A stretch of DNA of 36,903 bases, taken from assembly GCF_002835735.1 (NCBI RefSeq), contig NZ_PISD01000064.1:1-36903 (forward strand). Reading direction: 5' to 3'. Below the pieces are notes generated by a model that worked only from the letters and a program-made list of their open reading frames with translations, was not told the DNA's origin and ran no database searches. This document shows positions 17,011-26,098 of the stretch, piece by piece. Positions within the stretch are counted from its first letter, which is position 1. Every line of letters starts with the position of its first letter. The DNA is from Cytobacillus horneckiae. GTDB lineage: Bacteria; Bacillota; Bacilli; Bacillales; Cytobacillaceae. Made by a program: the position numbers and the translations under genes.

Positions 17011-17102
17011 GTAGATAGGTTATTCAGCAATCGGGCCATTTAATTGAATGAACTAGGTTAAAATTGAATCAATTTAAAAGCAAAAGAAAGGGGGATTATA
17101 AT

Positions 17103-17420
17103 ATGGGTTTAGCATTGGATATTGCGCGTTCCATATTGCCTCTTGTAATAGTGGGTGGGATTGCAGTATTTGTAATTCTGAGAATGAAGCATAAATATGA
17201 GAAAGGCACCCTGGGTAAGAAAAAAACGAAAGACGCTCAAAATTTATTGGATAGCTTAATACCATTCGGAATGATGATTGGTTTTGCTATTGCTATATTT
17301 TTAAGTATATTTTCACCAATTTCCTTACTATCTGCAATGACTTGGGGACCTGGAATAGGTTTTTTATTTGGATATTTTGCGTATGAAATTTATAGCAAAA
17401 AAGAAGAGAGTCATTCGTAA
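17103..17420 (+). CDS. Small membrane protein, unknown function
   Basis: 105 residues from ATG 17103, which follows GAAAGGGGG. An N-terminal segment (ARSILPLVIVGGIAVFVIL), a basic linker (KHKYEKGTLGKKKTKDAQ), and two further hydrophobic segments ending in GPGIGFLFGYFAYEIYSKK indicate three membrane spans. I do not recognise it. It lies between a resolvase and a convergent germination operon, so it is probably a passenger of the germination transposon. Confidence 0.65.
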   Translation: MGLALDIARSILPLVIVGGIAVFVILRMKHKYEKGTLGKKKTKDAQNLLDSLIPFGMMIGFAIAIFLSIFSPISLLSAMTWGPGIGFLFGYFAYEIYSKKEESHS

Positions 17421-17515
17421 TAACTGTCTTCCTGAAAAGGGTGCAGTTTTGGAATAACCTGTATAACATGAATACTTTTTAGTCAGATGTTCTGATACGA
17501 AAGGAGGTCTATGAC

Positions 17516-17698
17516 TTGAGTAAATATGTCAAATACTCAGTAGTTATTGGTATCATAGCTTTTGTTTTGGCTTTGGTCTTATTCTTAACAATCGATTCTC
17601 CGTACCCATACCTTGGTGGTCTTGTTGTAGCGTTTATTATATTTGAAATCAGTTTTTTTCACTTATTTGGAAAGGAAAGACAAAAGAATAAACTGTAA
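17516..17698 (+). CDS. Small two-span membrane protein, unknown function
   Basis: 60 residues starting at TTG 17516, with AAAGGAGGT upstream at good spacing. Two hydrophobic segments (VVIGIIAFVLALVLFLTI and LGGLVVAFIIFEISFFHLF) are separated by a short SPYPY turn, with a basic tail. It probably follows the gene at 17103 in one transcript, about 95 bp apart. Function unknown. Confidence 0.6.
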   Translation: MSKYVKYSVVIGIIAFVLALVLFLTIDSPYPYLGGLVVAFIIFEISFFHLFGKERQKNKL

Positions 17699-17902
17699 AA
17701 TGACTCTAGGGACATTTAAGCAAACGGGCGCTTATCCGGAACAAGGAACAGGGCTCATTTTTCATTTAAGGGCCAGATTGTTGAATATCGAATAATGGAC
17801 AAAGACCTGGCTAGCGGTATTAGAAACAATAAAAAGGGATGACTATTCATTTTGTTAAGTAAGCAAAACAATTAAGTTTTCCATGTTTTAAATATACTCA
17901 TT

Positions 17903-19021
17903 TTAATGTTTATAATTTATATTTTGTTCAATCTGAATCCTTACTTCAATGTGTTCTAAAGATCCCTTATCAATCGAATTAATTGTACTTACATCCCATT
18001 CTTTTAGGTGATATCGATATGCGTTTTCGCTTATATTTAATAGATCTGCATTTATTTCTTCACTTTTCTCCATTGTGTTTAATAGTTCATTTTTAATTTT
18101 CTTTTCTAATTCTTTTTTTATTTTATCTAAACTAATATCCTCCTCATTTTGGACCAATACTGCATTGGCTTTAATAATTAAGTGATAAGCAGGTTTATAG
18201 CCATTTACTACTTTAATCGTTCTTTTTGGATTCTGTATAATTACACTCACTTTTTCTTCAAAGAGGGAGAGAGGGATGTTAGTAGCTTTTTTTGATAACC
18301 ATTTTAATCCAGACAGGTCTTTTTTATCTGCCCATCCTTTGTATTGCTGCTGTGAAGTAACAAAGCCTCCCGTAATGACAGCAATATTTTTCTTTTTTTT
18401 ATCCTCTGAAAAACTTGCTTTATTTACATCTAAAGAAGGAATGAGCTGAGTACCAACTGCCTGGTAATAGGTCGAGATAAATTTATTATACTGTTCAATA
18501 GGAATGAAAAAATTGTTTTTAGTTAAGGATTTGGGATCATGGATGATTGTATATAAAGATGGGAAATTAAAAAAGCTCTCACTTGTTAAAATTTCTTTAA
18601 TATCTTGTTCTGTACCAAAAAGCCATATATTGTATCTCAGTAAAGAATTTTGTCCAATAAATTCGATGACGGACTTCATTTGCTCCTTGATAACATTTTC
18701 ACTTAATAGAACGGTTTCGATATGTCCGTAATAAAGAGGCAGTGCCACCTTTTGTTCTAATTTGCTTAAAGCTGACTGAATGTTTTTTCCTTTGCCTTCC
18801 CCAATAAAAATAGGGGATGCTTCCTGCAAAGCCGAAGCGCCTTCTTGCTTCCCTATATTGACAAAATTCAAAGCCTGAATATAGACTGTAAATTCTCCTT
18901 CCGCGTAATCTAGTCCTATAGCTGTAATATAAGTTTGACTTTGTAATTCTTTTGCACCCCAGCACCCAGTCAGGAAAAAGATCTGACTGCTTATTATGAT
19001 AATCAATAATATCCTTTTCAT
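17903..19021 (-). CDS. gerXC: Spore germination protein, GerC family lipoprotein
   Basis: A 372-residue Ger(x)C family protein. The signal peptide ends in a lipobox (FFLTGCWG), so Cys20 is lipidated and the protein sits on the outer face of the spore inner membrane. The body has the family start WGAKELQSQTYITAIGLDYA and the C-terminal domain ending in VRIQIEQN. It is the third subunit of a germinant receptor. It begins 3 bp after the stop of the A subunit. Length is normal. Confidence 0.93.
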   Translation of the reverse strand: MKRILLIIIISSQIFFLTGCWGAKELQSQTYITAIGLDYAEGEFTVYIQALNFVNIGKQEGASALQEASPIFIGEGKGKNIQSALSKLEQKVALPLYYGHIETVLLSENVIKEQMKSVIEFIGQNSLLRYNIWLFGTEQDIKEILTSESFFNFPSLYTIIHDPKSLTKNNFFIPIEQYNKFISTYYQAVGTQLIPSLDVNKASFSEDKKKKNIAVITGGFVTSQQQYKGWADKKDLSGLKWLSKKATNIPLSLFEEKVSVIIQNPKRTIKVVNGYKPAYHLIIKANAVLVQNEEDISLDKIKKELEKKIKNELLNTMEKSEEINADLLNISENAYRYHLKEWDVSTINSIDKGSLEHIEVRIQIEQNINYKH

Positions 19022-19024
19022 AAA

Positions 19025-20482
19025 TTACTCCTTTTGACTATCGCTATCAATAGGTCGGTATGCTTGATTTCGCTTCTTCATAAATCGATAAGGCAGCTTC
19101 AAAATATTTTTTATGATGTCTGCTGCATTGGGTCTGGATAAATACGACATATATGGCTGACCAAAGCTTTCTAATGAAACCACGGCTGTTAGGATGAGAA
19201 AAAAGGAAATAAAGAAGCCATATAATCCAAATAGTGATGAAAAGGCTAAAACAAGAAAGCGCAGAATCACGACATTGCCTGCCATGGTTTGGTTACTCAA
19301 GATATAACCTGATATTACTGAAACTGCAACAATGACCAGACAGGCTGGAGATGTTAACCCTGCTCGAATAGCAGCATCACCTATAAATAATCCGCCTAAA
19401 ACAGCGACAGTCTGTCCAACAGCCTTAGGCAGGCGTACCCCAGCTTCTTTAAATAATTCAAATAAAACAAGCATAATAAAGACTTCCATAGGTGTAGATA
19501 AAGGCAAGCCAATTCTAGAAGCAGATATTGTTGCGATAAGTGAATAAGGAATTTGATCCAGTTGAAAGGTTGTTAACGAAATATAAAAACCAGGTAAGTA
19601 TATCGTCGTAATTATGGCCAAAAACCGCAGAATTCGGACCATACTAACGTAAAAAAAACTATCATGTGAGTCTTCAGGTGAATATAATATTTGATTTAAA
19701 TTTGCGGGACCTATTAAGCAAGTCGGATTTCCGTCCACTAAGAGCACAAATCTTCCTTGTGTTAAGGATTGAACAGCGAAGTCTGGTCTGCCTGAATTCT
19801 CCATCAAAGGAAATAAAGTAAAGGTTTTGTCGTATAGGAATTCCTCAATTTCGTAACTGCTGGCGACACTATCCACCTTTATGGAATCTAATCGCTTTTT
19901 TACAGTTTCCAGAATTGAAGGATTCATAATATCATCTATATAGAGTAATAAGGTTTTTGTTCTGCTTCTTTCGCCAAGTGTATATTCAATACTTTTTAAT
20001 GATGACGTTTTTAATCTCTGACGGATTAATGCCATATTATCTGATACATTTTCTACTAATCCATCCCTTGGCCCTCTAATTGAGGATTCCATATTGGATT
20101 CTTCCGGACCTCTTTTGGGAGGATTAGATACGGGTATAAAGAAAAGCTCCTTTGAATCCTGACAAAAAATGAGTAATTCACCTGAAAATAATTTTTGCTC
20201 TATCTCTTCTTTCATGTTATTTAAATCTTTAAGCTTACTGACCTCTAAAACATTATTTAACAATTCATAATTTAAATGACCATTCTTTTCTATCACATCA
20301 TGAATGGCAGGAAAAATAACCTCACTAATAAATTTCATATCCACTAAATTAGGACAATATAGGAAATCAATTGTATAACTGTGGTAAGTCCTTGTTTTTA
20401 TTGCGATATCTGAAGAACCTTCGACCCACATTTTTAATTGGTCAATGCTGATGCCTTTTTTGTTAGTTTGAACTTTCTTCAT
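19025..20482 (-). CDS. gerXA: Spore germination protein, GerA family
   Basis: A germinant-receptor A subunit of about 485 residues. A large soluble N-terminal domain contains the family segment VLLVDGNPTCLIGPANL near residues 250-265. About five membrane helices follow (FYISLTTFQLDQIPYSL, ISASRIGLPLSTPMEVF, VAVLGGLFIGDAA). ATG 20482 is preferred over the in-frame GTG at 20491 because AAAGGTG stands just before it. It overlaps the end of the B-subunit gene by about 20 bp. Such receptors detect germinants and trigger spore germination. Confidence 0.94.
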   Translation of the reverse strand: MKKVQTNKKGISIDQLKMWVEGSSDIAIKTRTYHSYTIDFLYCPNLVDMKFISEVIFPAIHDVIEKNGHLNYELLNNVLEVSKLKDLNNMKEEIEQKLFSGELLIFCQDSKELFFIPVSNPPKRGPEESNMESSIRGPRDGLVENVSDNMALIRQRLKTSSLKSIEYTLGERSRTKTLLLYIDDIMNPSILETVKKRLDSIKVDSVASSYEIEEFLYDKTFTLFPLMENSGRPDFAVQSLTQGRFVLLVDGNPTCLIGPANLNQILYSPEDSHDSFFYVSMVRILRFLAIITTIYLPGFYISLTTFQLDQIPYSLIATISASRIGLPLSTPMEVFIMLVLFELFKEAGVRLPKAVGQTVAVLGGLFIGDAAIRAGLTSPACLVIVAVSVISGYILSNQTMAGNVVILRFLVLAFSSLFGLYGFFISFFLILTAVVSLESFGQPYMSYLSRPNAADIIKNILKLPYRFMKKRNQAYRPIDSDSQKE

Positions 20483-21554
20483 GATGATCACCTTTTAAAT
20501 GAATAATTAATAAAAAAAGAAGCATCGTGCAAATTTGAAAAATAAGGTTAATAGGGAAAAAATACTTTTGCAAAAAGTAAAAAAATGAGATGGCATCCCA
20601 AGGAATACATGCACCAATGATTAATATTATATAAAGGATAGGAAGAACCCATTTTCTCTTTTTGTTAAACCCAAAAATTTTGTCGGCAATAAATAATGAT
20701 AAGCTTATCCGAACAAACGCTCCAGAAAGCCATTGGAAGATCGAAAGAAAATCGAGACGAGTAATATGTTCGCCAATTTTCAACAGCTTCCACTGCTCAT
20801 AAGCTGGATTCCTCAATTTTGCTGCTTCTTCCAGACCAAATTCTGAGATGGCACCTACTAGTGGACCTAAGATTAAAAACACAAGAATGATCCCAGCCAA
20901 TATAAGCCATTTAACCTTTAGTCTGTCTTTAATATAGGACGTTAAAAACAAAAGAAAGATAATTTCAAACAATCCGGAACAAGTATAAACCAACCCTTGA
21001 ATAACATCTTTGTATCCATTCTCAAATATCGGAAACAGCAGTTCATAATTTTTATTTGGCGAATTTCCGATTCCTACTAAAAATCCAAAAAATGAAACAA
21101 TAGGAAGCACTAAAAATGCGATCGTACTTATTGTCCGTATACCTTTTGCAGACGCATACAAGCAAATGAGAGCAAATAACAATACAATGACAAAATTAGG
21201 GATCTCAAAAGTATAATTAGCATTTGCCCAAAAAAAAGTGTACTTAAGAGTAATAAAGGCATTTATTAAAAAATAAGACCCAAATGTAATCGGAAAAATA
21301 ATAAAAACCCAAGAATGAGAAAATTTTCGTTTAAGTAAAGAGAGAATATCCTCATGAGTATTTAACTTTTTATAAATATAAAAAACAAGCAGAATCCAAA
21401 GGATAAATGGTATTGTACTGAAAATAACACTTAACCAGGCATCCCTGTTAGAAGTTGATAATATAGTTGGGATAATTAGTACATGCACCATGAATCCAGT
21501 AGACATAATAAGTAGGATAAAAATATGAACAGATTGAATCACCTTTTGATTCAT
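20463..21554 (-). CDS. gerXB: Spore germination permease, GerB family
   Basis: A protein of about 363 residues with ten hydrophobic segments, typical of the GerAB/endospore germination permease family (APC superfamily) that binds the germinant. ATG 21554 with AAGGTGG is favoured over 21563. It is the first gene of the operon, giving the order B-A-C rather than the common A-B-C. From memory, the gerX operon of the Bacillus anthracis TnXO1 transposon has this order, so the unit is probably of that type. Confidence 0.92.
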   Translation of the reverse strand: MNQKVIQSVHIFILLIMSTGFMVHVLIIPTILSTSNRDAWLSVIFSTIPFILWILLVFYIYKKLNTHEDILSLLKRKFSHSWVFIIFPITFGSYFLINAFITLKYTFFWANANYTFEIPNFVIVLLFALICLYASAKGIRTISTIAFLVLPIVSFFGFLVGIGNSPNKNYELLFPIFENGYKDVIQGLVYTCSGLFEIIFLLFLTSYIKDRLKVKWLILAGIILVFLILGPLVGAISEFGLEEAAKLRNPAYEQWKLLKIGEHITRLDFLSIFQWLSGAFVRISLSLFIADKIFGFNKKRKWVLPILYIILIIGACIPWDAISFFYFLQKYFFPINLIFQICTMLLFLLIIHLKGDHHEESSN

Positions 21555-21589
21555 TAAAACCACCTTAAAAATAGCAATTTATTTACATA

Positions 21590-21640
21590 GTTTATCCTTA
21601 AATATGTAAATTATTCGCTATTTTGAAAAAAGTTGGTTAG
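21590..21640 (-). promoter_or_regulatory. Possible forespore (SigG-like) promoter of the ger operon
   Basis: On the minus strand CGAATA is followed about 18 bases later by AAACTAT, about 30 bp before the gerXB ribosome site. This loosely fits a SigG promoter, which drives ger operons in known systems. The match is weak. Confidence 0.3.
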
Positions 21641-21913
21641 ACTCGTGACTGCATTAAAAATTTCGTTAAATGTTAAAAAGACGGTCTTGTGACTAAATTT
21701 GTCAGATACGCAAGCATATGTATTGTTTGTAGTATTGCCTAGTGTATTCGAGCATTGTACTAATGTATATTATTTTAATTGGGGGAATCACCGTGGGGGC
21801 GAATTTCCGATATCCCTACATATTAAAAAGGCAGAAAAAGATATCAATTTTTCTTGTTTAAAAACCAGCTAAATTAAGCTTATTGCTTATTCAAGAATAG
21901 GGCGCAATTTCAG
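21641..21913. other. No gene seen
   Basis: Region between the ger promoter and the group II intron. No convincing gene was found. Near its end GGGCGCA (21900-21906) forms the left half of a terminator stem that is interrupted by the intron. Confidence 0.4.
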
Positions 21914-22812
21914 GTGCGAAACGTTTCTGGCTCAAATGGGGCCACACAATTTCGGTAAAGGTCAGACAGTTTCAGATTTCTAAAACTGAAGGGTTATGTC
22001 GAGGGGTCGAATGAGGAGGTAACGCTCTGAAAGGCTCCCCCTGCGTCGAATAGCACGCTATTCGGTAAGGAATAGCCGTGTTATAAGCTCGGCTAATAGG
22101 CGTGAGAATTTACCGTAACAGTTTGGCTGACGAAAGCCTACCCGATGGGGTGGTGTAAATCATGGTGCTTGGGTTGAACAAATATGGTGAGGATGCAATG
22201 TAAAATACAATAACATACTGTATTGCTGACGAATTTCTGGATGTACGGGTCTAGATGCGCATTATATAGAAATGTATTTACTACTAAATGTAGGGTTAGC
22301 TGTGGATGAGTAAGAATCTGGAATATGAAAATCCATCTTGTGTTACAGGCATATGCAATGCTAACAGGCTCATAGGAAACACCTAAGTTTGTTCCATAAT
22401 AGACATAATTCAACGTTGTAAGCTGATAACGTGGAGAGCTTACTCTCGGTGAGGCGTTGGAAAGGAAAACAGCCGTGAGAATAGCGACTGTATAACTTTT
22501 CTTCATATCAGTGAAAGTGGTGGCACAGTACCGTTGAAGCGTGTAATGAACGCGGAGGGATAGCCACTAGACTAATGAAGAATCATTTAATCCTGTAAGG
22601 CAAGTCCTTATCGGTTAATAAGGTTCTCGTAAGACTAATAGAGGTTCACCTCCCATGGGAGGCACCGACTTATTGAAACGGAAGAATTGAGGCACATTAA
22701 GTGCCGAGGATTAATGGAATTGGATTAGTTGGGGCGCCGTATGCGATGAAAGTCGCACGTACGGTGCTAACAGGGGGAAAAGGGAGCGATAATTTCAAAC
22801 CCTTACCTACCT
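21914..22812 (+). mobile_element. Group II intron without an encoded reverse transcriptase
   Basis: The element starts with the conserved GTGCG 5' end at 21914. Domain V is the 34-base segment 22734-22767, beginning GCGCCGTATGCG with a GATGAAAGTC turn and ending CGTACGGTGC. A domain VI-like hairpin (AAAGGG ... CCCTT) and the CCTTACCTAC end follow. Domain IV appears to be only a short hairpin, GGCAC-ATTAA-GTGCC (22691-22705). Total length is about 900 bases with no open reading frame for the maturase, so splicing or mobility would need a protein supplied in trans. The exact 3' end is uncertain by about 6 bases. Confidence 0.8.
22734..22767 (+). ncRNA. Group II intron domain V
   Basis: A 34-base hairpin with the GCGATGAAAGTCGC terminal stem-loop and the internal bulge of the catalytic domain V. 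It is the most conserved part of group II introns and appears intact. Confidence 0.85.
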
Positions 22813-22857
22813 GTATAGGAAGGAGTGCGCTCTTTTCACGTATATGTATTCATAGCA

Positions 22858-22898
22858 AAAACCCAGCTAATGTCCTGTCAAGGGATTAGCTGGGTTTG
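22858..22898. terminator. Hairpin between intron and truncated transposase
   Basis: AACCCAGCTAAT (22860-22871) pairs with ATTAGCTGGGTT (22885-22896). It can act in both directions and lies 25 bp beyond the stop of the minus-strand transposase remnant. Confidence 0.65.
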
Positions 22899-22920
22899 TT
22901 ACTAATCGAAATAATGAAAA

Positions 22921-23772
22921 TTACGAGACTTTCAACTTAATAGGTATTCGCTGATCCATATCGAGTTCAAAAGTTCCGTATGGATTCACATGATGATAAA
23001 ATAAAGGTGTTAATCCTCTAAAATCTTCTGGAGTCATTTTCTTCAACCAATATTGGTTGTTGTCATAAAGAACCTCTTGTACCATTAAGGTATTCATATA
23101 GACTAAGCAATTTTGCAGCAATTGAAGTGATAAAGCAGACACCTCTTGATCTTCTATAGAATTGGAACGAATCTCACTGTTTTTCCCATAGAAAATATAA
23201 GTATTCACTGAGTTCCATTGTTCCACTGTATTTAATCCTTCATGAATCTCCCTTCGAATCTCTTCATAGTGTAAATAATCACATAAAAAGATCGTTTTAA
23301 TCGCTTTTCCTAATTCACATAAAGCCTGATAGGTTGGATGTTTCGTATCCCTTGTAAATCGCTTTAATATGGATTCGGCAGAAGCAGTACCTAACCGTAG
23401 AGCAGTTGCAAACTTAATGATTTGTTCATACTGTTGCCGAATAAGATCCCAGTTAATCGGTCTACTTAAAACCTGTTGCAGGTGAGGATATTCCTCATTC
23501 ATGCCGGCTTCTGGACGATATAGCTTTTGAGATCCAATATTTTTAAACCGTGGCATCAGTTTAAAACCAAGTAGATGACAAAAAGCAAATGCAACGACAC
23601 TTTGTCCGTGTGTATCGACATAATTTCTGTCAACCTCCATGTCCGTACAGTGACGAAGAACCCCTTCCATCATTGCTGCCACTTCCGAAGAAAGGCAGGA
23701 CTTAAGCTGAGAATAGATACAAGCTGATTTTCGATCTGTATGCCAATAGATCATGACTCCATGCTTCTTATA
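22921..23772 (-). pseudogene. Truncated Tn3-family transposase (C-terminal part)
   Basis: About the last 283 residues of a transposase homologous to the one at 99-3050: [38 protein letters not shown] (given in two pieces: DTHGQSV and [11 protein letters not shown]), and the C-terminal [11 protein letters not shown] region. The frame stays open without a start up to 23772, the last base before the inverted repeat of the next transposon. It was therefore cut by insertion of that transposon. The upstream ger operon probably belonged to this disrupted element. Confidence 0.9.
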
Positions 23773-23840
23773 GGGGTACGACCGAGGTACTTGTAAAAAA
23801 GGGTCATAGCATGGATTTTTTTTACATTTACAACCCTTTT
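23773..23840 (+). repeat. Left inverted repeat of the 13.1-kb transposon
   Basis: Starts GGGGTACGACCGAGGTAC and continues TGTAAAAAAGGGTCATAG. The first 37 bases differ from the right end at 2 positions, and similarity extends to ACAACCC. The repeat is unusually long for the Tn3 family, where 38 bp is typical; long repeats are known from Tn5401. Confidence 0.88.
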
Positions 23841-24186
23841 TACTCTGTAGGGTAGGGTGGGGTCAGAAAAGTGCGGTTGTTGGTAGGATCCTAATAGGGG
23901 TAGTGTCATTGTCGCTACTCCTATTAAGGAATACTTAAACTAAATCACAAATTAATAAGAAGAAACACATCTTAAAAAATGAGCATTGAACCTTTGCATA
24001 ATAAGCAAAAGTCCTTTAAAATTTGTTAGCCGGGTAGAAAATGCTATAATGCTCTTATAAAAAAGAATGGATGCAAAATAGTTTAGGTAAGTTCTAAAAC
24101 GATTTCTTTTATTCTTCGACAAACAGGCCAGATTCGTAATTTCTCAAGAGAATAATACAAGTCGCTGTAGGGGTTTTTGTGTTTTT
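23841..24186. other. No gene seen
   Basis: About 345 bp between the left repeat and the dehydrogenase remnant. No open frame with a ribosome site was seen. A GTAGGGTAGGGTGGGGT stretch follows the repeat. Confidence 0.5.
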
Positions 24187-25174
24187 TCACTTATGATTAC
24201 TTTGATATACAAGACCTATTTCATCTCTCACTTTATCCAACACTTGTATCGTGGTGTATGAATTTTTATATGAGTTAGTATCAGACTCTGTTTTTCCTCG
24301 GTTGATTAATTCAATAAATTCTTTCACTTCGTAATACATAGCTGGATGAGATTGGTCGACTGTTAATTGTTCAACCGTGCCGTCAGTGTAGTGAATTTCT
24401 ACTTTTTCAGCCGTATGAATCTTATCAATCATGATACTTCCTTTTTCGCCTTGAATTTCGCTTGGTAAATAAGAGTTCGTTATTTTGGAATACATCACAA
24501 TCGCATCTTTATCATCATATTTTAAGATGACGCTACCTTCACCATCCACACCCGAATCAAGCATAATGCCAGTTGCCTTCACTTCTTTTGGTTCACCAAA
24601 TAATGTAATAAGTGGATACAAACAATAGACACCAAGGTCCATTAATGAACCGTTCGCAAACTCTGGATTGAAGGCATTAAGGACAATTCCTTCTTTGTAT
24701 TTATCATAACGAGATGAATACTGACAATAGCTTGCAAAGTATCTACGGATAGGACCAATTTTATGTAAATTATCTTGAATGACCTTGAAGTTTGGAAGTA
24801 AGGTTGATTTCATTGCTTCCATTAATAGGGCGTTATGATCTTTTGCGGCTTGAATCATCCTCGCTACTTCGGTTGCATTAACAGCCAGTGGCTTTTCACA
24901 TAACACATGTTTGCCATTTTGCAAAAATAAAATAGCTTGTTCTGCGTGATATGAATTGGGAGTAGCCAATGTACACCGCGTCAATTTCTTGACTAACTGC
25001 CATTTCTTTTAGGTTTGTAAATATTTTTGTTACTCCATATTTACTTGCAAATTCTTCTGCTCTACTAATCGTGCGAGAATAAACAGCAGTTAGTTTAAAA
25101 TCTTCTACATCATTTGCTGCTTCAAGTAATCTTTCTGTAATCCAATTAGTACCGATTACGCCGAATCGAACCAT
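24187..25174 (-). pseudogene. Gfo/Idh/MocA-family oxidoreductase, frameshifted
   Basis: A NAD(P)-dependent sugar-type dehydrogenase of about 328 residues in two frames. The first part starts VRFGVIGTNWITERLLEAA (Rossmann fold) and runs to EIDAVYI. The second part continues ATPNSYHAEQAILFLQNGKHVLCEKPLAVN, with the family EKP motif, and a normal C-terminal domain. A single extra G in ATTGGCTACT near 24974 separates them. Removing one base restores a continuous protein. It is either a recent mutation or a sequencing error. The substrate is unknown; it is the gene farthest from hxlR in the formaldehyde cluster and may be an unrelated passenger. Confidence 0.85.
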
Positions 25175-25278
25175 TTATTCAACCTCATTCCTTTGTTTTA
25201 TAAAACGAAGAGTTTTGTTTACTACACTTATGAAGCGTTTTTCATCGCCAATAGGATTTTATTTTCCCATAAAAAAAC

Positions 25279-25432
25279 TTATATAGACATGGGGCCTACC
25301 AGTGAAATATTGGTGATAACCCAAATAGGGCTCATACTGTGAGTGATGGCTAAATTCTTGGCTGTGCCCCACCCAATAATGATCTCTGATCCGGCCATAG
25401 AAGGGACTGAATCAGAGGCTATTTTTTCTTTC
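25279..25432. other. Structured intergenic segment with terminator, possible gene fragment
   Basis: TGGGGC (25290-25295) pairs with GCCCCA (25366-25371) around three short hairpins: ACCA/TGGT, CCC/GGG and CTCA/TGAG. CTCTGAT (25384) and ATCAGAG (25411) followed by GCTATTTTTT then form a plus-strand terminator. This could be a small RNA. Alternatively the minus strand has a frame reading MAGSEIIIGWGTAKNLAITH that stops at 25279, which may be the remnant of a membrane protein. I cannot decide between these. Confidence 0.3.
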
Positions 25433-25462
25433 CTGTATGGACTGTGTTATTTGTAATATGCA

Positions 25463-25504
25463 GTAAAGACCGCAATTCATAAAAGAAATAAATGCGGTCT
25501 TTAC
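25463..25504. terminator. Terminator after hxlB
   Basis: GTAAAGACCGCA (25463-25474) pairs with TGCGGTCTTTAC (25493-25504), a 12-bp perfect stem about 30 bp beyond the hxlB stop codon. Confidence 0.7.
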
Positions 25505-25532
25505 GATGTTTCCATATTTTTTAAAGTGTACT

Positions 25533-26090
25533 CTATTCGAGATTGGCATGTTTGCCGTACATTTTAGTAGAGTCTAAGCCTTTTTTTTCCATAAAACGCA
25601 AGATCAATGCATCATAAAATAATAACATCGTTTGCTCAAAAAGTGACCCCATTGGTTGTATGGTCTTATATTCACTTTCAGATTGATCTTTCGGTGATCC
25701 AGGCAATTTAATGATAATATCAGCTAATTTTCCAATCGTGGAGTCAGGGGAAATCGTTACAGCTGCGACCGTCCCACCTAAACTTTTTGCTTTTTCAGCG
25801 ATTGAAACCAAGGTTTTCGTTTCACCTGAACCTGAACCGATGATCAACAAATCACCTTTTTCTAAATTTGCTGTTACAGTTTCACCGACTACATAAGCAT
25901 CGATCCCCATGTGCATCATTCTCATCACGAAAGATTTGCCCATAAATCCAGATCTGCCCGCACCTGCAACAAAGATTTTTTTGGATTCCAGAATCTTATT
26001 AACCAACTTCTCTGCTTCTTCGTCAGAGATTAAGTCGACTGTCCGACTTAATTCTTGAACGACTTCAGCTAAATATTGAGTAGTTTTCAT
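25533..26090 (-). CDS. hxlB: 6-phospho-3-hexuloisomerase
   Basis: A 185-residue SIS-domain isomerase that converts 3-hexulose 6-phosphate to fructose 6-phosphate, the second step of formaldehyde fixation in the ribulose monophosphate pathway. The sugar-phosphate site GAGRSGFMGKSFVMRMMHMG lies near residue 42. IIGSGSGETKT and the C-terminal segment SLFEQTMLLFYDALILR match the family. The length matches known HxlB. It lies 8 bp after hxlA in the same operon. The cytosolic enzyme acts directly after HxlA. Confidence 0.95.
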   Translation of the reverse strand: MKTTQYLAEVVQELSRTVDLISDEEAEKLVNKILESKKIFVAGAGRSGFMGKSFVMRMMHMGIDAYVVGETVTANLEKGDLLIIGSGSGETKTLVSIAEKAKSLGGTVAAVTISPDSTIGKLADIIIKLPGSPKDQSESEYKTIQPMGSLFEQTMLLFYDALILRFMEKKGLDSTKMYGKHANLE

Positions 26091-26098
26091 AGTTATAA

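Noticed and set aside
22138..22506. Minus-strand frame inside the group II intron
   Set aside because: It overlaps structured intron RNA and has no similarity to a reverse transcriptase or maturase.
25289..25460. Plus-strand frame from ATG 25289 with one in-frame TGA as a second selenoprotein
   Set aside because: No ribosome site, no recognisable family, and the TGA does not replace a known cysteine motif.
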